Shown here: positions 12,440 through 22,960 of the stretch, piece after piece
How the letters are laid out: every line of letters starts with the position of its first letter
How positions within the stretch are numbered: the stretch's first letter is position 1
Assembly (NCBI RefSeq): GCF_030247195.1
Contig: NC_080671.1
Coordinates: forward strand, 14,706,843-14,770,842
Reading direction: 5' to 3'
DNA length: 64,000 nucleotides
Source of the DNA: Topomyia yanbarensis
Lineage: Eukaryota; Arthropoda; Insecta; Diptera; Culicidae
The notes under the pieces: model-generated
Told to the model about the DNA's origin: nothing
The model's input: the letters and a program-made list of their open reading frames with translations, nothing else
The model's database searches: none
Translations under genes and position numbers: made by a program

Positions 12440-14607
12440 ACCTTATTTGTCTCGAAACCATGTCTTTAACAATGGCACCATGGATGTCACAAGAGCTCCT
12501 CAAGTAATACCTTTACATTTTTGGTTAAAAAGCTTAATAATTCTTATATTATTCTTTGACACATCCATGTGACATTTCTTACACAAGTCGCTGTTGGATC
12601 ATTCATTAATTCGCAGAACTCATGCCAAGTAGGCACCCAACTGGAGGTGGAAAGAACACTGTTACGAGCCCTGCATGAATAAAACATCGGATAAATTTAG
12701 CAAACTAATTCAAAAAGTTGTGAAAAATCATGATAAGTAGAATAATTAATCAAAATAATATTAATTGAATAAATGAATCAAATTAGTTCAGCTCATTAAA
12801 TGAAAATTGAAACAACATTAGAAAAGTGATAAAAATAATAGTATAAATTAAATTGATGAAATGAATTACAGGAGTGACTGAACAGAATTATAAAATTTAT
12901 AAAATGAAGGAACTGAATAAAATGTAAGGGTTGGAAAAAGTAAAACAAGAAGTAAATAAATGAAAAGAAAAAAAAATAATAACCTTAATCAATTCGCAAA
13001 ATAATAAAGTTGGTAGAAGTAGAATTGGTAAAATAATTAATATGAATATGAATGAACAAAATTAATGCAATAATAATTAAATAAAACGAATTCAATAATT
13101 AAAATTTATAAAATAAGCAAAATTTATAATTTGAATCAAATTCTAAAAACAAATAAAATGAGTAAAATTTATAAAATAAACAAAATGAATAGGAATGATA
13201 AAATGAGGAAAAAAAAGTAAAATATATACATAACGAAGTGATTTAAATGAATAAAATATAAATTAAACAGCAATAGGAAGTTAAAAAATAAATTATTTTA
13301 AACTCAAATGAACAAAACGAATATAAAATGGAATAAACGAATAAAACCCAAGAAATGAATTAACTGAAAAAATGGGTTTATAGAAATTAAAAAATATTAT
13401 TAAAATGAAGGAAAAGAATAAAACGACTTGTTCGACTTTGGGAACCATTGTTCCAACAAGTTATGAAATGTTCATAAAAGTTCCATTTTTATAAAAATTG
13501 GTAATTGATATACAATACACTTTATAGTATTTTCATTCGTTTTTGCTTTCAACTTTTCATATCCGATATACATATGCATTATTCAAAATGCAATAGAGAT
13601 ATGAGGAGTTTAAAAACGCACGTGAAATATCTATTTTCAAAATTTTCATCTTCAAACATTCATATTACCCAGTTAAGTCAAGTTAAGTTAATTTTTTTTT
13701 AAATACCCAAGGATTTCCATAATTTTAGTGTATATAAACTCTCAGTATAGAATTGAATTAAGTTGGAGTTGATGTAGTTTTCGATTTTTGGTCACAAGCC
13801 ACCCCATAGTGCAACGTTTCGAAGGTTTACTCTTTCATCTTCAGGGGAAGCAGGGTTTGAATATAAATTAGTTATGGTTTTCTTGTAATACAAAAATTTA
13901 GCACATTTTCTCAGGATTACAAATATTTTCTTTGTCAAGGAGAATATAATATTGAATTTGAATAGGTCTGCTCTATACTAAAATTAAACAACTGTTTATA
14001 GAGCAACAGCAGACAAAGAACCTATCCTACTCTAACGGTTCTCCCGAAACCGATCCAACCAGCCAGATGTCGAGGTCAGTTTGGCATTTTGTGGCGGAGC
14101 AGGGCGTCTGGTTCGCTGGTGCTCCGACGACCCGCAAAAAAAATAGTTTACATCGCACATTAGTTTGATGTGTGCGATGTAATTGTGTAGGTTTGTGAAG
14201 TCAAAACTATTGAACATAAACATATTTTAGATTAGTAGATTTTATGACACAACTTGGAAATGGATAGAGAAATAATAAGATAGATGTTAGTCATGACGGT
14301 TGCCATGAATTCGACGAGAGGAGAGAGAGAGAGACACAGAGAGAGAGGGGACGTGTTAGGAATGCTAAATGATGGTTAGTGCCGTGATATTAGCTTTAGC
14401 TATTACGCGATGTTTGAATTCCTTATATCCTTATTATAAATAATTTTAATTTAAATCTTTTAAAAGAAGTCAAACTTTCACAAGAATTTTGTGATTAAAA
14501 ATACAGTTGCTCTTAGTGGTGCCACAGATATAATATGAATATGAATTATATGTGTATTCCATCATTTCACTACTAAGTGGATTACTTGGTGTTCTGTGTA
14601 TTCATAT
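12440..14607 (+). repeat. Family B copy 1
   Basis: It parallels copy 2 (15990-21180) in order: a first block (ACCATGTCTTTAACAATGG-like), then CTGTTGGATCATTCATTAAT, GCAGAACTCATG, a long A-rich AATGAATAAAAT tract (about 12660-13420), the block at 13690-13930 (CTTTCATCTTCAGGGG, TTTTCTCAGGATTACAAA), and ACAACTTGGAAATGGATAG near 14250. Copy 2 carries several insertions that copy 1 lacks, so copy 1 shows the empty sites. Around 14030-14215 the ACATCGCAC/GATGTAATTGTGTAGG phrase is inverted relative to copy 2. No protein is encoded. Confidence 0.75.
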
Positions 14608-15667
14608 GGCAGCCCTAAGTTTGCGCCGCTAAAACAACAAAAATGAGCCATAAAGAATTGAAAAAACGATCCATAAAAAAGTTGTTCATGTTCCATAAAA
14701 CTGAAAATCCATAAAACAGTGTGAATGATCCATAAAGATTCGATCCATAAATTATGTAAAATTGAGCCATAACGTAGTCACAAAAGAGCACTAAAATAGT
14801 AATAAAAGAGCAATTAAAATCAACCAATGCCCCATAAAAAATATTGGAAATGTTCCATAAAATGATACATTTTGCGCCATAAATTAGCTGACATTGATCC
14901 ATAAAATATTAATAACGTACATTAAAACACGTCGATATGTTCCATAATATCGACAAAAATGTTCCACGGTATTACAAAATGGAGCAATAAAACGTTAGAA
15001 AAGTTCCATAAATTTGATGAAACATTCTAATATTTTATTAGCGCTAAAAAATTTCGCATGAATTCATTAAATTTAATTTTTCTAGTGCATAAGCACATAT
15101 TAATGTATCGCTTTACATTTTCTTTTATTATGGATCGTTTTGTAAATATTCATGAACCATAATTTAACGTTCGATATATCAATACATAGCATTTCTAACG
15201 TTCATTTTTACATCTTCTATGGACCAAGAAATATTATTTAGCAAACATTTTCATCAAATTTATGGAACTTTTTCTAACATTTTATTGCTCCATTTTGTAA
15301 TACCGTGGAACAGGTTTGTCGATATTATGGAACATATTGACGTGTTTTAATGGACATTGTTAATATTTTATGGATCAATGTCAGTTAATTTATGGCGCAA
15401 AATGTATCATTTTATGGAACATTTCCAATATTTTTATGGAGCATTGGTTGATTTTAATTGCTCTTTTATTACTATTTTAGTGCTCTTTTGCGACCATTTT
15501 ATGGTTCAATTTTACATAATCTATGGATCGAATCTTTATGGATCATTCACACTGTTTTATGGATTTTCGGTTTTGTTTTATGGAACATGAACAACTTTTT
15601 TATGGATCGTTTTTCAATTTTTTATGGATCATTTTTGTTGTTTTAGCGGCGCAAACTTAAGGCTGCC
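14608..15667. mobile_element. Foldback element with about 430-bp inverted arms
   Basis: The left arm starts GGCAGCCCTAAGTTTGCGCC and the right arm ends with its near-perfect reverse complement (GGCGCAAACTTAAGGCTGCC). The arms run to about 15040 and restart near 15228, leaving a unique centre of about 190 bp. Within each arm the word CCATAAA (TTTATGG on the right) recurs about a dozen times at 20-60 bp spacing. No transposase frame is present; the frames at 14615-14902 and 15357-15646 only read through the arms. No target duplication is evident. Confidence 0.9.
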
Positions 15668-15989
15668 AATTGAAAATCGTCAAGAAAGGTCCGGTTCGCA
15701 ATGACATGCCCTAGCCGGTTCGTGGTGATGTTTACTTTTTTTCACTTTGCACGTCTCGTCGCAGGTCGAAACAAATGGTTGAATCATTTCAAAAATATTC
15801 CTAATTCAAGTTCACAAAACTCTTAAAAGTTTCGGGAATTCGGTGAAGATTAGCCTAGACCTGCATGTTGTTAAGTAGTGGTTTTCTTTTCCTAAAAAAA
15901 TCGATTTATTTCTTCTTACATAAATTTAAATATTAACATTTTAGAAAGAAATTTATAAAAATAAATAATTTTTTTGTTTAAACTCAAGC
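15668..15989. other. Unassigned spacer between foldback and family B copy 2
   Basis: AT-rich DNA without a recognised feature. Confidence 0.4.
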
Positions 15990-16619
15990 AAACACTGTAA
16001 CCGTGTTTTCACAAAACTATGTCTTCACTATCGGTACCATGAATATCTCATGAACCGCTCAAGCAATCCCTTTACTTTGCTTCCTTTAAACTAGTCTTTG
16101 AAACAACATTTTTGAAAAATTGCATTGGTAAGCATTTCTTTGGTGCAAATTAAATGATTTTTCGAAGAAAACCCAACTTAATCCACCTAGCAGTGAGATG
16201 AGACATTTCTTACAAATATCACTGTTGGATCATTTATTTATTTGCAGAACTCATGGGAAGTAGTCACACAACAATTTCTGCACGAAAATCTCGAATAAAC
16301 TGAATAAATTTGAGAAAATCAATAAAACGAACGAAATAAAAAAATCAAGCGAAAAGTGAAACAAAAATCAGAACGGCAAAAGGTTTTCAAATTCATAAAA
16401 TGAATACAATGATTAATATTAATTAAAATCATAAAATACATAAATCAATTTATATTAGCTCATTAAATGGAAAATTTTGCAAAAAAACTATTTTTAAAAT
16501 AGTTACATAATTAATAGAATGAATTAAATTGACTCAAACTAACAGATTGAATAAAATAAATAAGTAGAATATCTGATCATGAAATGAATAAAATTAAAGA
16601 AATGAACAAATTGCATCAA

Positions 16620-16860
16620 ATTAATGGAATGAAGGGAATGAAGGGAATGAAGAGAATGAAATGAATGAAGGGAATGAAGGAAATGAAGGGAATAAAGGGA
16701 ATGAAGGGAATGAAGGAAATGAAGGGAATGATGGAAATGAAGGGAATGATGGAAATGAAGGGAATGAAGGGAATGAAGGAAATGAAGGGAATGAAAGGAA
16801 TAAAGAGAATGAAGGGTATGAATGGCATGAACGGCAGGAATGGCATGAATGGATTGGATG
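16620..16860. repeat. Degenerate GGGAATGAA-type tandem repeat
   Basis: A short-period array built from GAATGAAGG/GAAATGAAGG units lies inside the A-rich part of family B copy 2. It leaves both strands open, so the Ile/Phe/Pro-rich and Glu/Gly/Asn-rich frames over it are repeat artefacts. Confidence 0.9.
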
Positions 16861-17340
16861 AAATAAACAAAATAAATAATAAATTAAATGAATAAATAAA
16901 ACGAACTAATCAAATAAACAAAACGAATAAAATTTGTAAAATGAATAAAAAGAAGAAAATGAACGGAATAAAATAAATTGATTAAAATGAAAAATTGAAC
17001 GATAGAAAAAAAATAAATTAATTAGTTATCAGGAAATTGGAACGCTCAATTTATTTTAAAATTCAAAGTTGTCTGTTTGGTGACATAGTCCCGAAAAAAG
17101 ATCTTTGTGCAGAATAGAATTGTCTGGTCTAGTATTTTAACGCGCAATTGAATATAGTAAAGTGAGGCAAGGCCACATAAGCTTTCAAGCCCCTTAAACA
17201 GAAAGCAACAGAGGGAGAATGCGATTCGTGAATGAGACAGGTAGATATTTCACCGTTTTAATTTACATTGAAATAAATAGTATGAAGTGTCTAGGTTATG
17301 TCGATAGCATAAAAGCCATGCATTCAGTTGATTATAATTA

Positions 17341-19110
17341 AGGGTGTGCGAAACGATTCTGGTCTATGCGGTACGAAACGAAACGAATAACTCTTCCGTA
17401 TTCTCTTAACGATACGAAACGAAACGAAATTTTAATAGTAGATGTTGTTCGCAACACGAAATTCTTTGTTGACGAAAACATCTGCGAACTATTGCGAAAT
17501 TTTTCAAAAACCATTTGATCGAAGATTAAAAACATTTTTCAAAAATTGTGACTGTATATTTGTAAATTTGTATATAGTCAGGAAAAGTCATATACATTAT
17601 TAGAGCAATTAACTCTTTTTAGTTAGCCCAAGGCTTACTGGGCCACAGAAGTAATCTAGCAAACAAAATTTAAAACTCATTTAGTTTTCGTTCTAGCGAA
17701 TTCTGAACTGTTATATCTAAGCCTTTGTTTCGATTATAAAGGTTTTAACATTAGTCATTTGCCTCTTTTACTGATTAGAAAAAGTTTTAACCCTATATGC
17801 GGGGTTGGGGCACGAACACAGGTGAGTTGCGTATAAGGTCAACTACGCTTTGCTCGCCCCGACCTAAGCTTTCGGAACAAGTGATAATTGTTAGATTATG
17901 AAAAATAATGTCGAAAAATCTACCTTTTTCACACATCATAACTCCAAATGCGCAAAATGAAATTTCTTAAGATAAAAAGATTAGGTTTGAAGGGTATTTT
18001 GTGGAAAAAATCGTACTGGAACTACTATTACAGTTACAAGACCTAGAAATAGAGGATTCCCAGAAATTATTTCATCATGGGTTATTCATATCTTTTCCGA
18101 AGACAGCAAATATGTATCATTCATTATACTAGTCGGTTATAGGCCCATTTTAGGTCACAGCGCAAAAACAAAATTATTTCGTAATATCCACTTTCATACT
18201 TTCTTTGGTTTTTGGTCAATATCTCGTATGAAAATTGCCCGATAAATAAAATAAATATGTAAACTGTTCAAAGCATGTTCTCTTTCAAATAATTTGAAAT
18301 CTTATGTAGGATTACATCAGGAATCAGAATATATTGGCTTAAATGGCACGTTCCCCGTATGTAGTCGGGGATTTATGCGACCACAGTCGAAATAAAAGAA
18401 AATTAAGAATGTCAAAAATTATACTTGTAACAGCTTAGTCGATTGAAACTTCAAAAAAATTATATTTGATCTGCTGCTTTTAAAAGGAAAACGAGTATTG
18501 TTTTCGTGTTAGGCGACGCAAATTCGATTTTGAAAACTTTTTTCTTAGCTTAGCTTACCCCTAAATTTGTAAAATAGTGTTATTACATTTGTAAATTAGT
18601 CAACCTAGTCCATATATCTCAATTACCTTTGAATAGGCCGTTAACGCTCGAGATTGACGAATATTATGTGTGATATAATTGTAGCTAAAATGAGTAAACT
18701 GTACTTTGAATCAATTTTTCATTAGTGCACCTTGCGCATGACATATCAGGTAAATCGTTGCTCCGATCAGTTATCGAAATCTACTCAATCATCGCAAGAC
18801 GACTTTAAGAATTGAGAATTACTCCGGATACTTCGGTTCACCTTTCAATAGATAAATCGTTATATTTTTTGTGTAAAATCGATTTAACAAAGAAACAGTT
18901 ACACAGTCTAAAATTAACTGAATTTTGATAAATTTCGAAAAGTTTCGCAAACTTTGCGAAACAGGCAAAAAAATTTCGCAAAATGTCGGCGACATTCGCG
19001 AATTTAAACGAAATTTTCCTTAAAGTTTCGTTTCGCAAAGCATGCGAAAAATTTCGTTTCGTTTCGTTTCGTTCCGACATTTTGCGAAAAAATAAAATTT
19101 CGCCCACCCC
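17341..19110. mobile_element. Inverted-repeat element with CGAAACGAAA-rich arms, TA-flanked
   Basis: The left end AGGGTGTGCGAAACG and the right end (reverse complement GGGGTGGGCGAAATTT) form imperfect inverted termini. Both are flanked by TA (17339-17340 and 19111-19112), fitting a Tc1/mariner-type target. Both arms are rich in CGAAACGAAACGAAA. The insert sits between family B blocks that lie much closer together in copy 1. The centre (about 17550-18890) has no recognisable coding domain, so the element appears non-autonomous. Confidence 0.7.
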
Positions 19111-19957
19111 TAATTCTAATGCACTATCTTTCGAATCATCCTTATAGCTTGCAGATTGTTTCGATTGATATTCTTGTTCACGAAATATGGATAAATAAGT
19201 CCTATACAATCCAATACTGTGAAAAAGAAATGGTTCAAACTATCGGGATGGCAAAAATGTAGTCAGATCATTTGACTGAAAATTCCATTATTTGAAAAAA
19301 TGACAATTTATATACAATGTACTCTGCATTTTTTTTTATTCTTTTCTGTTTCCAACTTTTCATTTTTACCAAGTTAAGTAAAATTCTGAGGCACTTTAAG
19401 ATTTTCTTAATTGTAGTGTATATAAACATTCAGTATTAATTATTATTATTCAGTATTATTATTCGATTTTGGGTCATATGCCTTCCCAATAGTAACGTAA
19501 CGTTTCAAATGAATATCCTTTCATCTTCAGGGGAAAGCAGGGTTTTAACATAAATTAGCTATAGTTCTCTTATAATACAGTCATGTTGAAAATTTTCTCA
19601 GGACTACAAATATTTTCTTTGCCAAGTAGGATATAATATTAAATTTACTTCTGCGAAAAGGCCTGCTCTATTCTAAAATGCCAAAACTATTTACAGGGAA
19701 ATAGAGGACATAAATAGTTTATTCTCTTCCCAAACCTACACAATTACATCGCACACATCAAACTAGGTTGGACATTAAAAATATTTCAGAAGAGCTTATG
19801 ATACAACTTGGAAATGGATAGTGAAATAGTAAGATAGATGTGAGTCATGACATTTGCCACGAACACGAAGAGAGAGTGAGAAAGAGATAGAAAGAGAGGG
19901 GGAAAGAACGTGTTAGGAATGGTAAATGGTGGTTAGTTCCGTGACATTATTTTAATA

Positions 19958-20641
19958 GGGTAAGGTGGGGCAAATCCGACCGTTGGGTAAACCCGACCCC
20001 CCTTTGTTACCAAAAATCAGTAGCACTACGCGAACTAATATCAATGTTGTCGTGTAGAGCATCGATAATAGTCATAATGGTGGTATGACAGCATTTTATT
20101 AGTCTACATTGAAATGCTCATACAACAAAAATTGTGTTTTTACAACTTTAGATTTGACTTTTGTGAATCATTGACTACAGGATATTTCTGATTGTCAAAG
20201 TGATTGCATAATAAATGTAAGTGGATTTAAATTCTTTGATTTAAGTCCTACAAAGTGCATAGATGAATTTAGTTCAACCTTTTTCATACATTTTTAAATT
20301 GCATCGTAATGAAAAATGACGCGGTGGGGCAAATCCGACATAACACAACATTCATTGATTTATCATTGAAAAACCATAAAATTTGAGTAATATCTGCACT
20401 AAATCAACCAAAAACATAGGGGGTCGGGTTTACCCCACCATTTTTGAAAACAGCAAAAACGAACATTTTTGTAAAACGCTTGTATCTCAAGATATTCCGA
20501 AGATCCAAACAAAATGCTATATACAAAAAGTTGCCCAGGAGTCCAACCTTTAATTTGGTATATAAAACGACTTGATCCGATGTAAAATGAGCATTTTACA
20601 GCCAAAACCATTTACTAGGTCGGATTTGCCCCACCTTACCC
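19958..20641. mobile_element. 684-bp MITE, TIR GGGTAAGGTGGGGCAAATCC, TA duplication
   Basis: The left end GGGTAAGGTGGGGCAAATCC is matched at the right end by its exact reverse complement, and the match continues to about 24 bp. TA lies on both sides (19956-19957 and 20642-20643). Family B copy 1 lacks the insert: there ATTAGCTTTAGC runs directly into the ATTACGCGATG block. Inside, shorter versions of the same phrase recur (GTGGGGCAAATCCGAC near 20323, GTCGGGTTTACCCCACC near 20422). No transposase is encoded. Features fit a Tc1/mariner-derived MITE. Confidence 0.9.
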
Positions 20642-20766
20642 TATATTATGCGATATTTTGATTCCTTACACCCTTAACTTCAAATGGTAAATTTTGCGTC
20701 ATGACTTGCAAATGCAGTTAAATTGTGTGAATATGAATTAAATGGGAAATCTATCATCTCACTACA

Positions 20767-21136
20767 CATCAAAATTTGGTTGTCGATTTCCGAAAAATTT
20801 GGCTGAATTTTCATCAGCTGAAAGTTTCAGCAATCCAAGACGCCGACAGATCGGCAATTAAAATTGAACCAGTTTGGTAGATTCGCTTTGCTGAAAATTG
20901 GCAATTCAAATTGTCAAATTGACAGCGCAATTACCGGATTTGCAGTAATCCAGCACGGAATACTAAGAACTCGGCAATTGACACTTTCAATTGCTGATTT
21001 TCAGCAAAGTGAATTTATCAAATTGAAATAATTCGAATTGCTCAGCTATCGGTATTTTAAATTTCTGAAACGTTCAGCTGATGAAAATTCAGCAAAATTT
21101 TGTTGGCATCCGGCGAAAAAAATTTGGTTGTATTAA
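20767..21136. mobile_element. Foldback MITE of about 370 bp in family B copy 2
   Basis: Comparison with copy 1 (CACTACTAAGTGGATTA near 14569) shows that copy 2 has extra DNA between CACTAC and TTAAGTG. The insert folds on itself: GCTGAATTTTCATCAGCTGA near 20802 is mirrored by TCAGCTGATGAAAATTCAGC near 21069, and GATTCGCTTTGCTGAAAAT near 20880 is mirrored by ATTTTCAGCAAAGTGAAT near 20998. The phrase AAATTTGGTTGT occurs at both borders. The exact ends and superfamily are uncertain. Confidence 0.75.
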
Positions 21137-21180
21137 GTGAATTAGTCGGTGTTCCGTGTTTTAATATAACCTCCAGCATG

Positions 21181-22384
21181 AACCTCACGGCTGAACGCAA
21201 CGCTTAATCCAAGGGGTAAATATATTAACCCCAAACAAAATATCTCATGTTATTTTGTCTTAGTAGTGAACTTACATATTACTATGTAAGAAATTGCTCG
21301 ATCAATATTGAGTTAATACACAGAATGCGTTCGGAATCGAATAGCGTAGATGTGTTTTAACACCCCAATTTTCAAAATCGGGTTAGTTTTTCCTCTAAAA
21401 TACAAGTAAAGCAATTGTAACAATCTTATTTTAGATATTGAAAATTGTTAAGTGAGGAATAAACATATAAAACTATTAAAATCTCCGCCATGCGTGAACG
21501 GATTTTAACCATCTATAGCTTGTTTGACACGAATATAAACTTATAAACTTTCTAATTATATGCGCATAGCGTGACTGAATTGCTTTGTCCGGCAGTTAAA
21601 AACTTAAAACCTATCTTATATTGACAAAATCACTCATATCTCAGAAATTAACCAAGAATATTGGTTTTTATCATTACAGTAAAACTTTCGATTCCTTCCC
21701 GGAAGGAAGAAATCGACGTGTATTTAGCGTTGATTTATATACAATTTAGACATGATGATAATACGCTGATATAATAAATGTTACAAACTGATTGGATATA
21801 CCTTCAGGTTGTTGGTCGTTACTATGTGTTTGAGTTCATCTTGAAGTAGGATTTGCAATATGCAAAAATTTTTAATCCGTTTTGCCTTCTTGCATTTATT
21901 TTTTTTTAAATATGTCAGAAAACAGGGTAAAAAATTCATATGCCCCCTTAAATTCAAATAATTCTGTATAGCCTTATTCACTTACAAATATTTTTATTTA
22001 AACTGGGAAACACACACCCACACATAAATTTTGCTTGCAATTCAAACATGTTTTACTCAAGGAAATCACTTGTAACTGCGGATCTTTTGTTTATTCAACA
22101 ACTATTTCTGTTATGGAGCCATAGGAGTTTTTCCGTTTCCTGACACATAATTTTTTTTCTCGTGAAGGGGAAGGTAAAATGAAATGAGATTACAAAACTC
22201 ACCTTAGTCTCGAATAACAATTTTTAGTTGCTAAAACCTCTTCACCACTCCCCTCCGGCTGTTTCGGCTAATGAAAAAATTGACGAATTGAGATATGTTG
22301 GATTGGGGTTCGTACGTTCATCGGAAATGAAAAAATCGAAAACGATCTTAAAGAATACTAAATTATCTAGTCCTTGACCCATTT
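21181..22384. other. Unassigned AT-rich DNA
   Basis: No gene or repeat is recognised. Part of 21900-22384 could be 5' sequence of the adjacent mariner remnant, but no terminal inverted repeat was found. Confidence 0.4.
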
Positions 22385-22960
22385 ATTTTCAAACAACATT
22401 TCACTATCCGTGTATACAAAGATCGGAAGGTGCCAAACCGGAATGACAAACATAGTACGGTGGCTAACATTTACGCAAGGAAGCTGTACAGAACATGGCT
22501 TACAAAACCGTTTTGCGTTGTGATTCACGATGCCACCTACATTAAAGCCGGCATCTCTGAGCTAGCTGTTCCTGATGATACGAAAGAAGAAGCTATTGAA
22601 ATTTGAAAATGTTTGTCTGTGGCAAGCGTACGCTTGGTGTGACAAAATAACGTATTAATAGTCAACAGACAAATACGTCCAAAGGCAACTTCTATCGTTT
22701 TTGAAGATTCACTGCTTTGAACTGATTTGGCGCCCTACCACTATGCCTGAATCGACTTAGACCTGCGCGAATTCATTAATATTTTTGTACCAAAAAATCA
22801 ACCTCCGGAAACATCCTCCTTACCTTTTGGATCATCGTGAAAGCAAAACTTCCTTATACTCCAAAAGTGAAAGAAACTTGAAAGAAAGCGTGATTGACAG
22901 TGTTTAAAAAAGTTGGTCCTAACTTTCCGTAAAAGCCGACGGAATAGGCAACACTACGCT
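22385..22960 (+). pseudogene. Decayed Tc1/mariner transposase, ITmD37E-like
   Basis: Translation in shifting + frames gives ordered pieces of a mariner-type DDE transposase. From 22426 a frame reads KVPNRNDKHSTVANIYARKL and continues into CVVIHDATYIKA, the position of the first catalytic Asp block; it stops at 22605. A frame near 22617 gives LWQAYAWCDK and, later, DKYVQRQLLSFLK. Near 22725 TDLAPYHYA corresponds to the second catalytic Asp block (usually PDLA.CHYA). VPKNQPPET follows, then FWIIVKAKLPYTPKVKE, where the final catalytic region should be. At least four frameshifts or stops are present, so it is dead. ITmD37E elements are established in mosquitoes; the subgroup assignment is from motif resemblance only. 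No TIRs were identified. Confidence 0.8.

Larger units (their letters stand above)
15990..21180 (+). repeat. Family B copy 2, opened by later insertions
   Basis: The blocks of copy 1 recur in the same order: ACTATGTCTTCACTATCGG-like near 16015, CACTGTTGGATCATTTATTT near 16220, an A-rich tract at 16290-17010, TTTCATCTTCAGGGGAAAGC near 19528, ACAACTTGGAAATGGATAG near 19803 and CGGTGTTCCGTG near 21147. The copy is longer than copy 1 because it contains the elements at 17341-19110, 19958-20641 and about 20767-21136. A TTAATCCACCTAGCAGTGAG phrase near 16178 is the inverse of the GTGGATTA end phrases of families A and C. Confidence 0.7.

Noticed and set aside
16616..16895. Open frames rich in Ile-Pro-Phe or Glu-Gly-Asn
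   Set aside because: Direct products of the GGGAATGAA-type tandem repeat; no start context or domain.
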